From: an uncultured beta proteobacterium
GTDB lineage: Bacteria; Pseudomonadota; Gammaproteobacteria; Burkholderiales; SG8-41
Direction of reading: 5' to 3'
NCBI GenBank assembly: GCA_902825845.1
Contig: CADECM010000057.1
Coordinates: 1-38,333 of the forward strand
Length of the DNA: 38,333 bases
Every line of letters begins with the position of its first letter. The first letter of the stretch is position 1. A model generated the notes under the pieces. It made no database searches. It worked only from the letters and a program-made list of their open reading frames with translations, and was not told the origin of the DNA. Made by a program: the position numbers and the translations under genes. Positions 14,634 through 22,263 of this stretch are shown here, in pieces.

Positions 14634-15566
14634 ATGAAAATCGCGAATAACGTCACCGATCTGATCGGCAATACCCCGCTGGTGCGCATCAACCGCATCG
14701 CGCAGGGCTGTGCGGGCGAGGTGCTGGCCAAACTCGAGTTCCAGAATCCGGCGCACAGCGTCAAGGACCGGATCGGCCTGTCGATGGTCGAGGCGGCCGA
14801 AAAAGCTGGCCTGGTCAAGCCCGACACCATTTTTCTGGAACCCACCAGCGGCAATACCGGCATCGGTCTGGCCATGGTTTGTGCGGCGCGGGGTTACAAG
14901 TGTGCCATTGTCATGCCTGATACCATGAGCAAGGAAAGGCGCATGCTGCTGCGGGCGTATGGCGCCGAACTCATCCTGACGCCGGGCGCCGAACGCATTC
15001 CGGGTGCCATCAAGAAAGCGCAGGAGATGGCCGCTGCCGACAAGCGCTACCTGATTCCGCAGCAGTTTGAAAACCCCGCCAATCCGGAAGTGCACCGTAA
15101 GACCACCGCCGAAGAGATCTGGCGCGATACCGATGGCAAGGCGGACATTCTTATTTCAGGAATCGGCACCGGCGGCACCATTACCGGCGTGGGCGAGGTG
15201 CTGAAGGCGAAAAAGCCCTCGTTCCAGTGCGTGGCGGTGGAGCCCGATGCGTCGCCGGTGCTGTCGGGCGGGCAGGCGGGACCGCATCCGATACAGGGCA
15301 TCGGCGCGGGTTTTGTGCCGGCTGTGCTCAACACCAAAATTTATGATGAAATCGTGCGCGTCAAGAATGACGATGCCATGGACATGGCGCGGCGCATGGC
15401 GAAGGAAGAAGGCATCCTCGTCGGCATTTCATCGGGTGCCGCAATGTGGGCTGCGATCGAGGTCGCCAAGCGCGCGTCGAGCAAGGGCAAGACGATCGTG
15501 GTGATCATCCCCTCGTTCGGCGAACGTTACCTCAGCACGCCGCTGTTCGCCGGGCTGGCGGATTAG
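14634..15566 (+). CDS. cysK: Cysteine synthase A (O-acetylserine sulfhydrylase)
   Basis: This 310-residue fold-type II PLP enzyme contains the lysine that binds PLP at K44 in NPAHSVKDR, the phosphate- and substrate-binding TSGNTG at 71-76, and the PLP-phosphate loop GTGGT in [12 protein letters not shown] at about 176-181. It converts O-acetylserine and sulfide to cysteine. The N-terminus ([14 protein letters not shown]) and length are as expected for CysK. It uses GTCGTGGAGGATG with GGAGG directly upstream. The stop overlaps that of the convergent FKBP gene by 4 nt. In sulfate assimilation it is the last step. Confidence 0.95.
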   Translation: MKIANNVTDLIGNTPLVRINRIAQGCAGEVLAKLEFQNPAHSVKDRIGLSMVEAAEKAGLVKPDTIFLEPTSGNTGIGLAMVCAARGYKCAIVMPDTMSKERRMLLRAYGAELILTPGAERIPGAIKKAQEMAAADKRYLIPQQFENPANPEVHRKTTAEEIWRDTDGKADILISGIGTGGTITGVGEVLKAKKPSFQCVAVEPDASPVLSGGQAGPHPIQGIGAGFVPAVLNTKIYDEIVRVKNDDAMDMARRMAKEEGILVGISSGAAMWAAIEVAKRASSKGKTIVVIIPSFGERYLSTPLFAGLAD

Positions 15567-15907
15567 TCCGTCGCCAGCAGTTCCACCTCAAACACTAGGG
15601 TGGCGTTCGGCGGAATCACGCCGCCGGCGCCACGCGCGCCATAACCCAGGTCGGGGGGAATGGTGAGCTTGCGCGTGCCGCCGACCTTCATGCCCTGCAC
15701 CCCTTCGTCCCAGCCGCGAATCACGCGGCCGCCGCCCAGCGGAAATACAAACGGATCATCGCGGTCCTTACTTGAATCGAATTTTTCGCCGCTGGTGAGC
15801 CAACCGGTGTAATGCACCGTTACCTGCTGGCCCGCGCTGGCTTCCGAACCGCTGCCAACCGTAATTTCGTCAATGATGAGCCCGCTGGCGGTGGTGATGG
15901 CTGCCAT
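15563..15907 (-). CDS. FKBP-type peptidyl-prolyl cis-trans isomerase
   Basis: This 114-residue cytoplasmic single-domain FKBP reads [96 protein letters not shown]. The core residues of the active site (Y of HYTG, F of KFDSS, V-I-x-G-W and Y of LGYG) are intact. It catalyses proline isomerisation. The open frame extends to 15991, but ATG 15907 is preceded by AAAGGA at the right distance and begins with MAAITTASG, the typical N-terminus. No signal peptide is seen. Confidence 0.94.
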   Translation of the reverse strand: MAAITTASGLIIDEITVGSGSEASAGQQVTVHYTGWLTSGEKFDSSKDRDDPFVFPLGGGRVIRGWDEGVQGMKVGGTRKLTIPPDLGYGARGAGGVIPPNATLVFEVELLATD

Positions 15908-16168
15908 GGAATGTCCTTTGGTCATTTGTGGATAAACGGCTGAATTATGCCTGCTAATGGCGGTAGCGGCCATGCAAATTTGGTGTCTCAAGAATCAAAA
16001 GCGGATCAAAGGCGGATCAAAAACCGCAATTGGTAAGTATCTGGAAAGCTTGGGTTGACACACTTCCTCCAAGCATCAATCAGTTTGCAGGCCGTGTTCA
16101 AGAGAAGGTCACGGCCGGCAAGTTTGCCTGATGCCACAAACTTTCAATCATTTTTAGTGGAGCTTCAG

Positions 16169-16369
16169 GTGATCAAATTCGCTGGCTTGTTGATGTCATT
16201 GTTGATGATGGGTGTGGCGTACGCACAGGACGAAGGTGGCGCTGCCGCCGAAGTGGTGCTGCCTGAGCCGAACTACATCGGGATTGCACTGTTTCTGCTG
16301 ATTTCTGTCGGCAGCTGCGTGTGGTTTTTCGTGAAGGTGATGAAGAGCAAGGACGACGACGAAAAATAA
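16169..16369 (+). CDS. Small predicted membrane protein with signal-like N-terminus
   Basis: This 66-residue protein has a hydrophobic N-terminus (KFAGLLMSLLMMGVAYA) followed by a Glu/Ala-rich segment and one clear transmembrane helix (YIGIALFLLISVGSCVWFFVKV), ending in a charged KSKDDDEK tail. GTG 16169 is preferred over the longer frame from 16055 because GGAG lies 7 nt upstream and because it gives a clean signal-like start. I do not recognise a family; it may be a small exported or inner-membrane subunit. A strong terminator follows after 21 bp, so it is a single-gene transcript. Confidence 0.65.
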   Translation: MIKFAGLLMSLLMMGVAYAQDEGGAAAEVVLPEPNYIGIALFLLISVGSCVWFFVKVMKSKDDDEK

Positions 16370-16390
16370 GCGTTGTTTGCCGCAGGCAAG

Positions 16391-16416
16391 ACGCCCCTGC
16401 CCGGGGCGTTTTTTTT
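16391..16416 (+). terminator. Rho-independent terminator
   Basis: ACGCCCC (16391-16397) pairs perfectly with GGGGCGT (16403-16409), followed by a run of eight T. It lies 21 bp after the small membrane protein's stop. Confidence 0.9.
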
Positions 16417-16485
16417 GCCCCGCTTGTTCGCACAGTCAGTTGTGTAGAATAGCGCGCTCGATTTCATGGCAAAAGGGGCGCAGCG

Positions 16486-16878
16486 GTGGGTGTGGTCGCA
16501 ACGTTGTTGAAGCAGGTGCCGGCAGCGGCGAAATTCAGGCCGAAGCTCGAGGCGCTGGAACTTGAGGTGACGCAGTTGCGCGAGGAAAACACGCGCCTGA
16601 AACAGGAACTCGCGCAGTACATCGAGCAGTGGGAAACACTGGACGGGCCGCAGGTCAGCACGCTGCAGTATCTGGCCGCGAGCGAGCGCGGGCATGCCGC
16701 CGCGATTGCCAAGGCGATCAGCATCAACATTCAGATTGCCGAGAGCAGTCTGCTGTTTCTGGAAAAACTCGCCTACGTCAGTGCCGCGTCGGCTGGCGGC
16801 AGGGGCGCGCGCGGCAAGCCGGCGCAATTCTGTCTCTCACCCAAGGGCGTGCGCTATCTGCAGAGTCGCGGCCTTTAA
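16486..16878 (+). CDS. Coiled-coil plus winged-helix-like protein of unknown function
   Basis: This 130-residue protein starts at GTG 16486. Residues about 20-48 (LEALELEVTQLREENTRLKQELAQYIEQWE) form a leucine-zipper-like coiled coil. Residues about 55-128 look like a winged helix: STLQYLAASERGHAAAIAKAISINIQIAESSLLFLEKLAYVSAAS, then a glycine/arginine-rich wing (GGRGARGKPAQFCLSPKGVRYLQ). The architecture suggests a DNA-binding dimer. Only a weak promoter-like pair (TTGTTC and TAGAAT, 16424-16450) is seen upstream. Its stop codon falls at the edge of AT-rich repeat copy 4. No named family is recognised. Confidence 0.7.
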   Translation: MGVVATLLKQVPAAAKFRPKLEALELEVTQLREENTRLKQELAQYIEQWETLDGPQVSTLQYLAASERGHAAAIAKAISINIQIAESSLLFLEKLAYVSAASAGGRGARGKPAQFCLSPKGVRYLQSRGL

Positions 16879-16904
16879 AAAATCGTTTAAAAACAAATAG
16901 TTAT
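16875..16904 (-). repeat. AT-rich dispersed palindrome, copy 4 (AAAC subtype)
   Basis: On the minus strand it begins ATAACTATTTGTTTTTAAAC. It overlaps the stop codon of the coiled-coil gene and ends 5 bp before the ATG of the GIY-YIG gene, so the whole 31-bp intergenic gap is the repeat. Confidence 0.75.
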
Positions 16905-16909
16905 AAACA

Positions 16910-17191
16910 ATGACGGTGGCGGTAAGACGCTGGCATGTGTACATCGTGCGCTGCGCCGACGATACGCTGTACAGCGGCGTGGCGCTCGATGTGGCGCGGC
17001 GTGTTGCCGAGCACAACGGCGCGGGCAAGCGTGGCGCGCGTTATACCCGCGCGCGCCGGCCGGTGACGCTGGTGTATCGCGTGTCAGCCGGGAATCGCTC
17101 CGCCGCCTGCAAGCGCGAGTACGCGATCAAGCAAATGACCCGCCGCGACAAACTCAAACTGATTGACGGCGCCTTGCGCCGCAAGCGATAG
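16910..17191 (+). CDS. GIY-YIG single-domain nuclease (UPF0213 family)
   Basis: This 93-residue protein has the GIY-YIG fold: WHVYIVRCADDTLYSGVALDVARRVAEHN gives the VYI...YSG motif, catalytic Arg and His region, then RYTRARRPVTLVYR and CKREYAIKQMTRRDKLKLI with the conserved Glu in REYAIK. The length and layout match the bacterial UPF0213/YhbQ group of stand-alone proteins, thought to act on DNA structure or repair, though the function is not settled. It starts 5 bp after repeat copy 4, which lies where its ribosome-binding site would be, so no Shine-Dalgarno is visible. Confidence 0.9.
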   Translation: MTVAVRRWHVYIVRCADDTLYSGVALDVARRVAEHNGAGKRGARYTRARRPVTLVYRVSAGNRSAACKREYAIKQMTRRDKLKLIDGALRRKR

Positions 17192-17214
17192 GCCGCTGCG
17201 GTGCGCCGTTTGCG

Positions 17215-18000
17215 TCACGCGCGCGCCAGCACAAAGCCATCGAACGACATGGCGCGATCGGTTTCGCCGCGCAACTCATGTGTGATGCGCCCCGCATCGC
17301 CGGCGGCGCCCAGCGCCACAAACAGCGGTAGAAAATGCTCGTCGGTGGGGTGGTTGCGCGCGGCATGCGGTGCCTGCCGCACGTAGTCGATCAGTGCCGC
17401 GTGATCGCCGGCTTCGATCCTGTCGCGCACCCAGGCCACGAAATCGGTCATCCAGGCGGGTGGTGCGCCTTGCGCCACCGTGCGCCATTCGCGCAGATTG
17501 TGCGATATGCCGCCGGAGCCGAGAATCAACACGCCCTCATCGGCCAGCGGCGCCAGCGCGCGGCCGATGGCGTAATGGTGCCGCGCGCCGCGTTGCGATT
17601 GCAGCGCGAGCTGGGTGACGGGAATATCGTGCGCCGGATACATGAAGCGCAGCGGTGTCCACGCGCCGTGATCGAGGCCGCGCTCGCCCAGTGCCGTGGG
17701 ACCCAGCCCTGCCGCATCGATCAGCGCCGCGGCGCGCCGCGCGACATCGGGCGCGCCGGGCGCCGGATAGCGCAACTGATACAAAGGTTCGGGGAATCCA
17801 TAAAAGTCGTGAATGGTTTCCGGCTGTGTGCTGACGCTTGCGGCCGGCACGTCGGTTTCCCAGTGTGCGGACACGGCGAGGATGGCGCGCGGGCGCGGTA
17901 ACAGGGTGCCGAGTTCGCTGAAAAAACGCGTGGTGGGACATTCCGCAAGCGACATCATGGGCGAGCCGTGCGAGACATATAAAGCGGGCAGGGGTTTCAT
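17215..18000 (-). CDS. LigB-type (DODA-like) class III extradiol ring-cleavage dioxygenase
   Basis: This 261-residue protein of the LigB superfamily is close to YgiD/4,5-DOPA dioxygenase. The metal-binding histidines are visible: H in [10 protein letters not shown] (about residue 11), H in VSAHWETD (about 46), and H in [13 protein letters not shown] (about 170), with [13 protein letters not shown] (about 112) providing the catalytic His. These enzymes use a mononuclear metal and O2 to cleave catechols. Length matches the DODA family. It is divergent from the GST gene, with AT-rich repeat copy 5 in between. The actual substrate is unknown. Confidence 0.9.
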   Translation of the reverse strand: MKPLPALYVSHGSPMMSLAECPTTRFFSELGTLLPRPRAILAVSAHWETDVPAASVSTQPETIHDFYGFPEPLYQLRYPAPGAPDVARRAAALIDAAGLGPTALGERGLDHGAWTPLRFMYPAHDIPVTQLALQSQRGARHHYAIGRALAPLADEGVLILGSGGISHNLREWRTVAQGAPPAWMTDFVAWVRDRIEAGDHAALIDYVRQAPHAARNHPTDEHFLPLFVALGAAGDAGRITHELRGETDRAMSFDGFVLARA

Positions 18001-18082
18001 GCCGCCATTGTAATTCGGTCGGCACCCGCGGCTGAGCGCGTCAGCGTGCTACGCTGGTGCCTGGCGTTTTTGCTGAAAAATT

Positions 18083-18112
18083 GTAACTAATTGTTTTTAA
18101 ACAATATATTAT
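18083..18112 (+). repeat. AT-rich dispersed palindrome, copy 5 (AAAC subtype)
   Basis: It begins GTAACTAATTGTTTTTAAAC and is close to a true palindrome around TTGTTT/AAACAA. It runs into the ATG of the GST gene (18111), replacing its ribosome-binding site. Confidence 0.75.
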
Positions 18113-18704
18113 GAAACTCTACGCCTCGGACAATTCCGGCAACTCGTGGAAAATTCGTATCCTGCTGTCGCTGCTTGAGGTGCCGTGCGAACGCATCGAT
18201 CTGGATTTTTTCGGCAAGCGCGAACACAAGGCGCCGTGGTTTCTGCAGATCAATCCGCGCGGCCAGGTGCCGGCGATGGAAATCGAGGGCCGGCATTTCT
18301 GGGATTCGACCGCGCACCTGGTGTACATCGCGCGTAAATGGGGCGGTGAGCAATGGCTGCCCAGCGATGCGTTGGGGATGACCGAAGTGATGCACTGGAT
18401 GGCCTTCGCGCAAAACCAGATTCAGTTTGGCCTGCAATGGGCGCGCGGCGTGGTTTTGAAACTGAAAACCAGCGGCGACTTTGCAGAAATGCAGCGCCAG
18501 GGGCGGCTCGCATTGCAGATTCTCAACGACCATCTGCAACATCGCGAGTGGCTGGCGGTTGATCGTGTCACCATCGCCGACATCGCGTGTTATCCGTATG
18601 TGGCGAAGTCGCCCGAGGGCGGATTCGATCTGCCCGCGTATCCGAACGTGGTGGCGTGGCTCAAGCGGTGCGAGGCGGTGCCGCGCTGGCCTGAACGAAA
18701 GTAA
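18111..18704 (+). CDS. Glutathione S-transferase family protein
   Basis: This 197-residue GST has an N-terminal thioredoxin-like domain: MKLYASDNSGNSWKIRILLSLLEVPCE is a strand-helix with the catalytic Ser/Tyr position, and QINPRGQVPAMEIEGRHFWDSTAHLVYIA contains the cis-Pro of QVPA and the GSH-gamma-glutamyl D-S motif. The C-terminal helical domain has LALQILNDHLQHREWLAVDRVTIADIACYPYVAKSPEGG with the conserved Asp of the N-capping box (TIADI). GSTs conjugate or reduce electrophiles with glutathione. Its ATG lies at the very end of AT-rich repeat copy 5. The C-terminus is slightly short but complete in pattern. Confidence 0.92.
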   Translation: MKLYASDNSGNSWKIRILLSLLEVPCERIDLDFFGKREHKAPWFLQINPRGQVPAMEIEGRHFWDSTAHLVYIARKWGGEQWLPSDALGMTEVMHWMAFAQNQIQFGLQWARGVVLKLKTSGDFAEMQRQGRLALQILNDHLQHREWLAVDRVTIADIACYPYVAKSPEGGFDLPAYPNVVAWLKRCEAVPRWPERK

Positions 18705-18744
18705 GCGCCGTACGAGTCATGCACGGAATCCCCCGCGCCTGATC

Positions 18745-19740
18745 CTAGTCGAGCATGGTGACGCCCGCGTCCTTGATGACTTTGGCCCACTTGCCGGTGT
18801 CGGCCTTGATGATCGCGCGCACTTCTTCGGAATTCTTGCCGGTAATATCGAGACCCAATTGCGTGAAACGGGTTTTCATCTCCGGGTTCGCGATCACCCG
18901 CATCGATTCCTGATGCACTTTGCCGATGATCGCCGCCGGCGTCCCTGCAGGTGCCAGCAGGCCGAACCATGATATGGCTTCGAATCCCGGGTACCCGGAT
19001 TCGGCAATCGTCGGAAATTCAGGCATGTTCGGCGAGCGCTTCAGCGACGTCACGGCGAGCGCGCGCAGCTTGCCGTCGCGCACCGTCGGCAGAATGGCGC
19101 CGGCATTCTGCAGCGTCATGCCCACGCGCCCGCCGATCACGTCAAGGAAGACGGCGCCCTTGTATGGCACATGGGTGATGTCGACTTTGGCCAGCCCCTT
19201 GAGCAGTTCACCGGCGATGTGCTGCGGCGTGCCGTTGCCGGGAGACGCATAGGAGAGCTTGTGCGAAGGATTGCGCGCGTAGGCGATCAATTCCTGGAAT
19301 GTCTTCACCGGCAGATCGTTGTTGATCGCCAATATGCTGGGCATCGACAACATCATCGAAATCGGCGCGAGGTCGCGCATGACGTCGTAGAGCGGCTTGC
19401 TTTGCAGCGTGGGCAGAATCGTCAGCGCGCCATTGCCCGAGTAGGTCAGGGTATAGCCGTCGGGCGGCGACTTGGCCACGCGCGCCACCCCCACCGCGCC
19501 GCCGACACCGGGCACGTTGTCCACTGCAACCTGAACACCCCATGCCTCGGTAAATTTCTGCGCGAAAAGGCGCGCCGTGACATCCGTCGCGCTGCCGGGT
19601 GTAAACCCCACGATCAACCGTACCGGCTTCGAGGGATAGGCGCCTGTGCCGCTGCTGGTCTGCGCATGCGCAGACACGGGCAGCAACGCAATGGCGGCGC
19701 CCAGCAGCAGGGTGCCGCCGTGGCGGTTTGTGACGAACAT
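18745..19740 (-). CDS. Bug-type TTT family periplasmic receptor, copy C
   Basis: This 331-residue receptor has a signal peptide (GTLLLGAAIALLPVSAHAQ) and mature residues AYPSKPVRLIVGFTPGSATDVTARLFAQKF and VAVDNVPGVGGAVGVARVAKSPPDGYTL. ITHVPYKGAVFLDVIGGR is the family hinge; the C-terminus has the usual TRFTQLGLDITGKNSEEV. ATG 19740 is preceded by GGAGAA, so the longer frame to 19962 is rejected: that extension overlaps the cinA gene. It follows cinA by 58 bp. As with the other copies, no cognate permease is in view. Confidence 0.93.
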   Translation of the reverse strand: MFVTNRHGGTLLLGAAIALLPVSAHAQTSSGTGAYPSKPVRLIVGFTPGSATDVTARLFAQKFTEAWGVQVAVDNVPGVGGAVGVARVAKSPPDGYTLTYSGNGALTILPTLQSKPLYDVMRDLAPISMMLSMPSILAINNDLPVKTFQELIAYARNPSHKLSYASPGNGTPQHIAGELLKGLAKVDITHVPYKGAVFLDVIGGRVGMTLQNAGAILPTVRDGKLRALAVTSLKRSPNMPEFPTIAESGYPGFEAISWFGLLAPAGTPAAIIGKVHQESMRVIANPEMKTRFTQLGLDITGKNSEEVRAIIKADTGKWAKVIKDAGVTMLD

Positions 19741-19798
19741 GGTGTTCTCCCTTGGATTTCGGGATGCCGACCATCGGCATCCCGTGTTGTTGCCGCAA

Positions 19799-21067
19799 TC
19801 ACTCAACCTTCTCGAAATCGATGCGCTCATCGACAGGCAGCCCCTGCAGGTAGCGGCGCAGGCAGTCCAGTCCCATTTCAATCGCGCCCAGCCGCACCCA
19901 GTCGCGCCCGCCCACCACGCGGCTGCGGCGCGCGGCCGTGCCCTTGCTGGAGGCGATGGCAAGGCAAACTGTGCCGGCGAATTCGATGCGGTCGGCGCCT
20001 TCGTCCAGATCGATCAGCACCGCCAGCGCGTGGGTGGCGCCGGTCTGTTTGCAGGCGGCGAGCGCCACCGCCGCGGCGGCTTCCTTGGTGATGGCGTCGG
20101 GCACGTTAAGCAGTTCAACCGCGTTGCAGATTTCAGTCAGGTCGCGCGCGATGACGCCGCGTTTCACGATCTTTTCCGCGCCCGGCAGATGCGCGATGCG
20201 CCCGCTGATCTGCCCGGCGGTGAAGGATTCGACGATCGCCAGCGTGCCCTTGCATTGTTGCAGTTCCGCCAGCACCGCACCCTCGAGCGTTTGATCGTCC
20301 TCAGCAAGGATGAAGTTGCCGAAACGCTTGCGCACTTCGGCTTCCACCGGCGCGAGTTTGCGGTCGATGTCGGCGCGGTCGGCGCCGCGCGCGGTGAGCT
20401 TGGTTTCCAGTTGCGGGTAATGCGCGCGAAAGCCGAGCTTCACGCTGCCGTCGGGCGCCAGCGCTTCCACGCCGTTGAGCAGCGCGTCGGCGTGCGATTC
20501 GCCGATGCCGTAGGAGTGAAAGCGTTTGAGATACACCGCGGTCTGCTGGCCGGCTTTGGCGAGCAGGCGCGGGATAATCTGCTCTTCGAGCATGCGGCGC
20601 AGTTCGCGCGGCACGCCGGGCGTGAAAAAAAAGCGCGCCTTGCCGATGGTGACCGCGAAGCCGCATGCGGTGCCGATCGGATTGTCGAGCACTTCCGCAC
20701 CCACCGGCAGCATTGCCTGCTTGATGTTGTTAGGCGGCATCACGCGCGAGCGGCGCGTGAAAAACGCCTCCATCGTCTTCAGCCACGATTCGTTCAGCGC
20801 GAGCTCAACGCCCGCCGCCTTGGCCGCGATTTCCTGCGACAGATCGTCCACCGTGGGGCCGAGCCCGCCGTTGACGATCACCGCATCGGCACGGCTGCCC
20901 GCGAGCTGGAATGCCAGCAGCAGGCTCTCGCGATCGTCGCCTACCGTGGTTTCCCACGCCAGCGACAAGCCGAAGTCTTCAAGCTTCTGGCTGATGTAGC
21001 TGAAGTTGCTGTTGACGATTTTGCCGGTCAGCACCTCGTCGCCGGTGCAGATCATTTCTATGCGCAT
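19799..21067 (-). CDS. cinA: CinA family protein: molybdopterin-binding domain plus PncC domain
   Basis: This 422-residue two-domain CinA begins MRIEMICTGDEVLTGKIVNSNFSYISQKL and VIVNGGLGPTVDDLSQEIAAKAAG (residues about 1-175), the MoaB/MoeA-like MoCF domain with the GGLGPT loop. The C-terminal PncC domain (residues about 255-415) has TLAIVESFTAGQISGRIAHLPGA. The usual PncC start reads AESCTGG; here Cys-Thr-Gly is Phe-Thr-Ala, so the nucleophilic core is altered. CinA-type proteins have ADP-ribose pyrophosphatase and NMN amidohydrolase activities in pyridine-nucleotide salvage. The start codon overlaps AT-rich repeat copy 6. Confidence 0.88.
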   Translation of the reverse strand: MRIEMICTGDEVLTGKIVNSNFSYISQKLEDFGLSLAWETTVGDDRESLLLAFQLAGSRADAVIVNGGLGPTVDDLSQEIAAKAAGVELALNESWLKTMEAFFTRRSRVMPPNNIKQAMLPVGAEVLDNPIGTACGFAVTIGKARFFFTPGVPRELRRMLEEQIIPRLLAKAGQQTAVYLKRFHSYGIGESHADALLNGVEALAPDGSVKLGFRAHYPQLETKLTARGADRADIDRKLAPVEAEVRKRFGNFILAEDDQTLEGAVLAELQQCKGTLAIVESFTAGQISGRIAHLPGAEKIVKRGVIARDLTEICNAVELLNVPDAITKEAAAAVALAACKQTGATHALAVLIDLDEGADRIEFAGTVCLAIASSKGTAARRSRVVGGRDWVRLGAIEMGLDCLRRYLQGLPVDERIDFEKVE

Positions 21068-21095
21068 AAGTATTTGATTTTAAACAACTATTTAT
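21066..21095 (+). repeat. AT-rich dispersed palindrome, copy 6 (AAAC subtype)
   Basis: Beginning ATAAGTATTTGATTTTAAAC, it overlaps both the start codon of cinA and the stop codon of fbp, filling the 20-bp gap. It is a near palindrome with 22 of 30 self-complementary positions. Confidence 0.8.
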
Positions 21096-22086
21096 CGTTG
21101 TAGTAGCGGCCCACGCGCTCGACTTCGTTCTTCGAACCGAGGATGACGCCCTGGCGCTGGTGCAGTTTCTCAGGTTGCACATCCATGATGCGCTGCGGGC
21201 CGTTGATGGCGGCGCCACCGGCTTGTTCAACGATGAACGACATCGGGTTCGCTTCATACAACAGCCGCAGGCGGCCGCCGGTATGCTTGGCGTCCACCGG
21301 ATACATGAACACGCCGCCGCGCGACAGGATGCGGTACACGTCCGCCACCATCGACGCCACCCAGCGCATGTTGAAATCCTTGCCGCGCGGCCCGGTTTTA
21401 CCGGCGATGCATTCGTCAATGTAACGCTTGATCGGCGGCGTCCAGTTGCGCGCGTTCGACATATTGATCGCGAACTCGGCGGTGTCCGCGGGGATGACGA
21501 TTTTTTCCTGCGTCATCACCCAGCTGCCCATTTCGCGGTCGAGCGTGAAGCCGACCGTGCCATTGCCGACGGTGAGCACCAGAATCGTCGCCGGCCCGTA
21601 GACGGCGAATCCTGCGGCAACCTGTTTGGCACCGGGCTGCAGAAACGCTTTTTCATCGGGTTCCTGCACACCTTCCGGACAGCGCAACACCGAGAAGATG
21701 GTGCCGACCGACACATTGACATCGATGTTCGACGAGCCGTCGAGCGGATCGTACACCAGCAGATACTCGCCCTTCGGGTAGCGGTTCGGAATCGACAGCG
21801 GCAGATCCATTTCCTCGGACGCCATGGCCGCAAGATGACCGCCCCATTCATTGGCCTCCACCAGCACATCGTTGGCGATCACGTCGAGTTTTTTCTGCGC
21901 TTCGCCCTGCACATTGTCGCTGCCCGCGGCACCCAGCACGTCGGCCAGTGCACCCTTGCTGATGGCGTTGCTGATCGATTTGCAGGCACGCGCCACCACT
22001 TCGATCAGCAGCCGCAGTTCGGCCGAAACCACGCCTGCGGAGCGTTGTTGTTCCACCAGATATTGGGTCAGTGTCACACGGCGCAT
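21088..22086 (-). CDS. fbp: Fructose-1,6-bisphosphatase, class I
   Basis: This 332-residue enzyme has the class I metal-binding motif [24 protein letters not shown] (residues about 110-133) with D-P-L-D-G-S, and SEEMDL (about 89) supplies the catalytic acidic loop. It hydrolyses fructose 1,6-bisphosphate to fructose 6-phosphate in gluconeogenesis and the Calvin cycle. [44 protein letters not shown] near 220-265 is the substrate-binding region. Length is normal. It is upstream of and only 20 bp away from cinA on the same strand, so they may be co-transcribed. Nothing indicates autotrophy. Confidence 0.95.
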   Translation of the reverse strand: MRRVTLTQYLVEQQRSAGVVSAELRLLIEVVARACKSISNAISKGALADVLGAAGSDNVQGEAQKKLDVIANDVLVEANEWGGHLAAMASEEMDLPLSIPNRYPKGEYLLVYDPLDGSSNIDVNVSVGTIFSVLRCPEGVQEPDEKAFLQPGAKQVAAGFAVYGPATILVLTVGNGTVGFTLDREMGSWVMTQEKIVIPADTAEFAINMSNARNWTPPIKRYIDECIAGKTGPRGKDFNMRWVASMVADVYRILSRGGVFMYPVDAKHTGGRLRLLYEANPMSFIVEQAGGAAINGPQRIMDVQPEKLHQRQGVILGSKNEVERVGRYYNDK

Positions 22087-22138
22087 AAGGTCTCCTGTTA
22101 GAGTCGGACGTGCGGGAGATACCCAAGGCCGTATTTCC

Positions 22139-22205
22139 CCTCACCCCCGGCCCCTCTCCGGGGGGAGAGGGGAGGTGTTGGCAGCCCGCGGTTTAGCAAC
22201 CGCGG
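22139..22205. repeat. Two adjacent intergenic palindromes
   Basis: CCCCTCTCC (22151-22159) pairs with GGAGAGGGG (22164-22172) with a GGGG loop. CCGCGGTT (22186-22193) pairs with AACCGCGG (22198-22205) around TAGC. The first is of the CCCCTCTCC/GGAGAGGGG type scattered in many GC-rich genomes. They lie in the divergent fbp/flavoprotein spacer. Confidence 0.7.
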
Positions 22206-22263
22206 ACCGCATATTCAATAGAATGGCGGATTATCCCTGTTTCTGCCGGATTTTTGCATCCCC

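Noticed and set aside
19741..19962. N-terminal extension of Bug receptor C
   Set aside because: It overlaps the cinA 3' end and precedes a good signal peptide with its own Shine-Dalgarno at ATG 19740.
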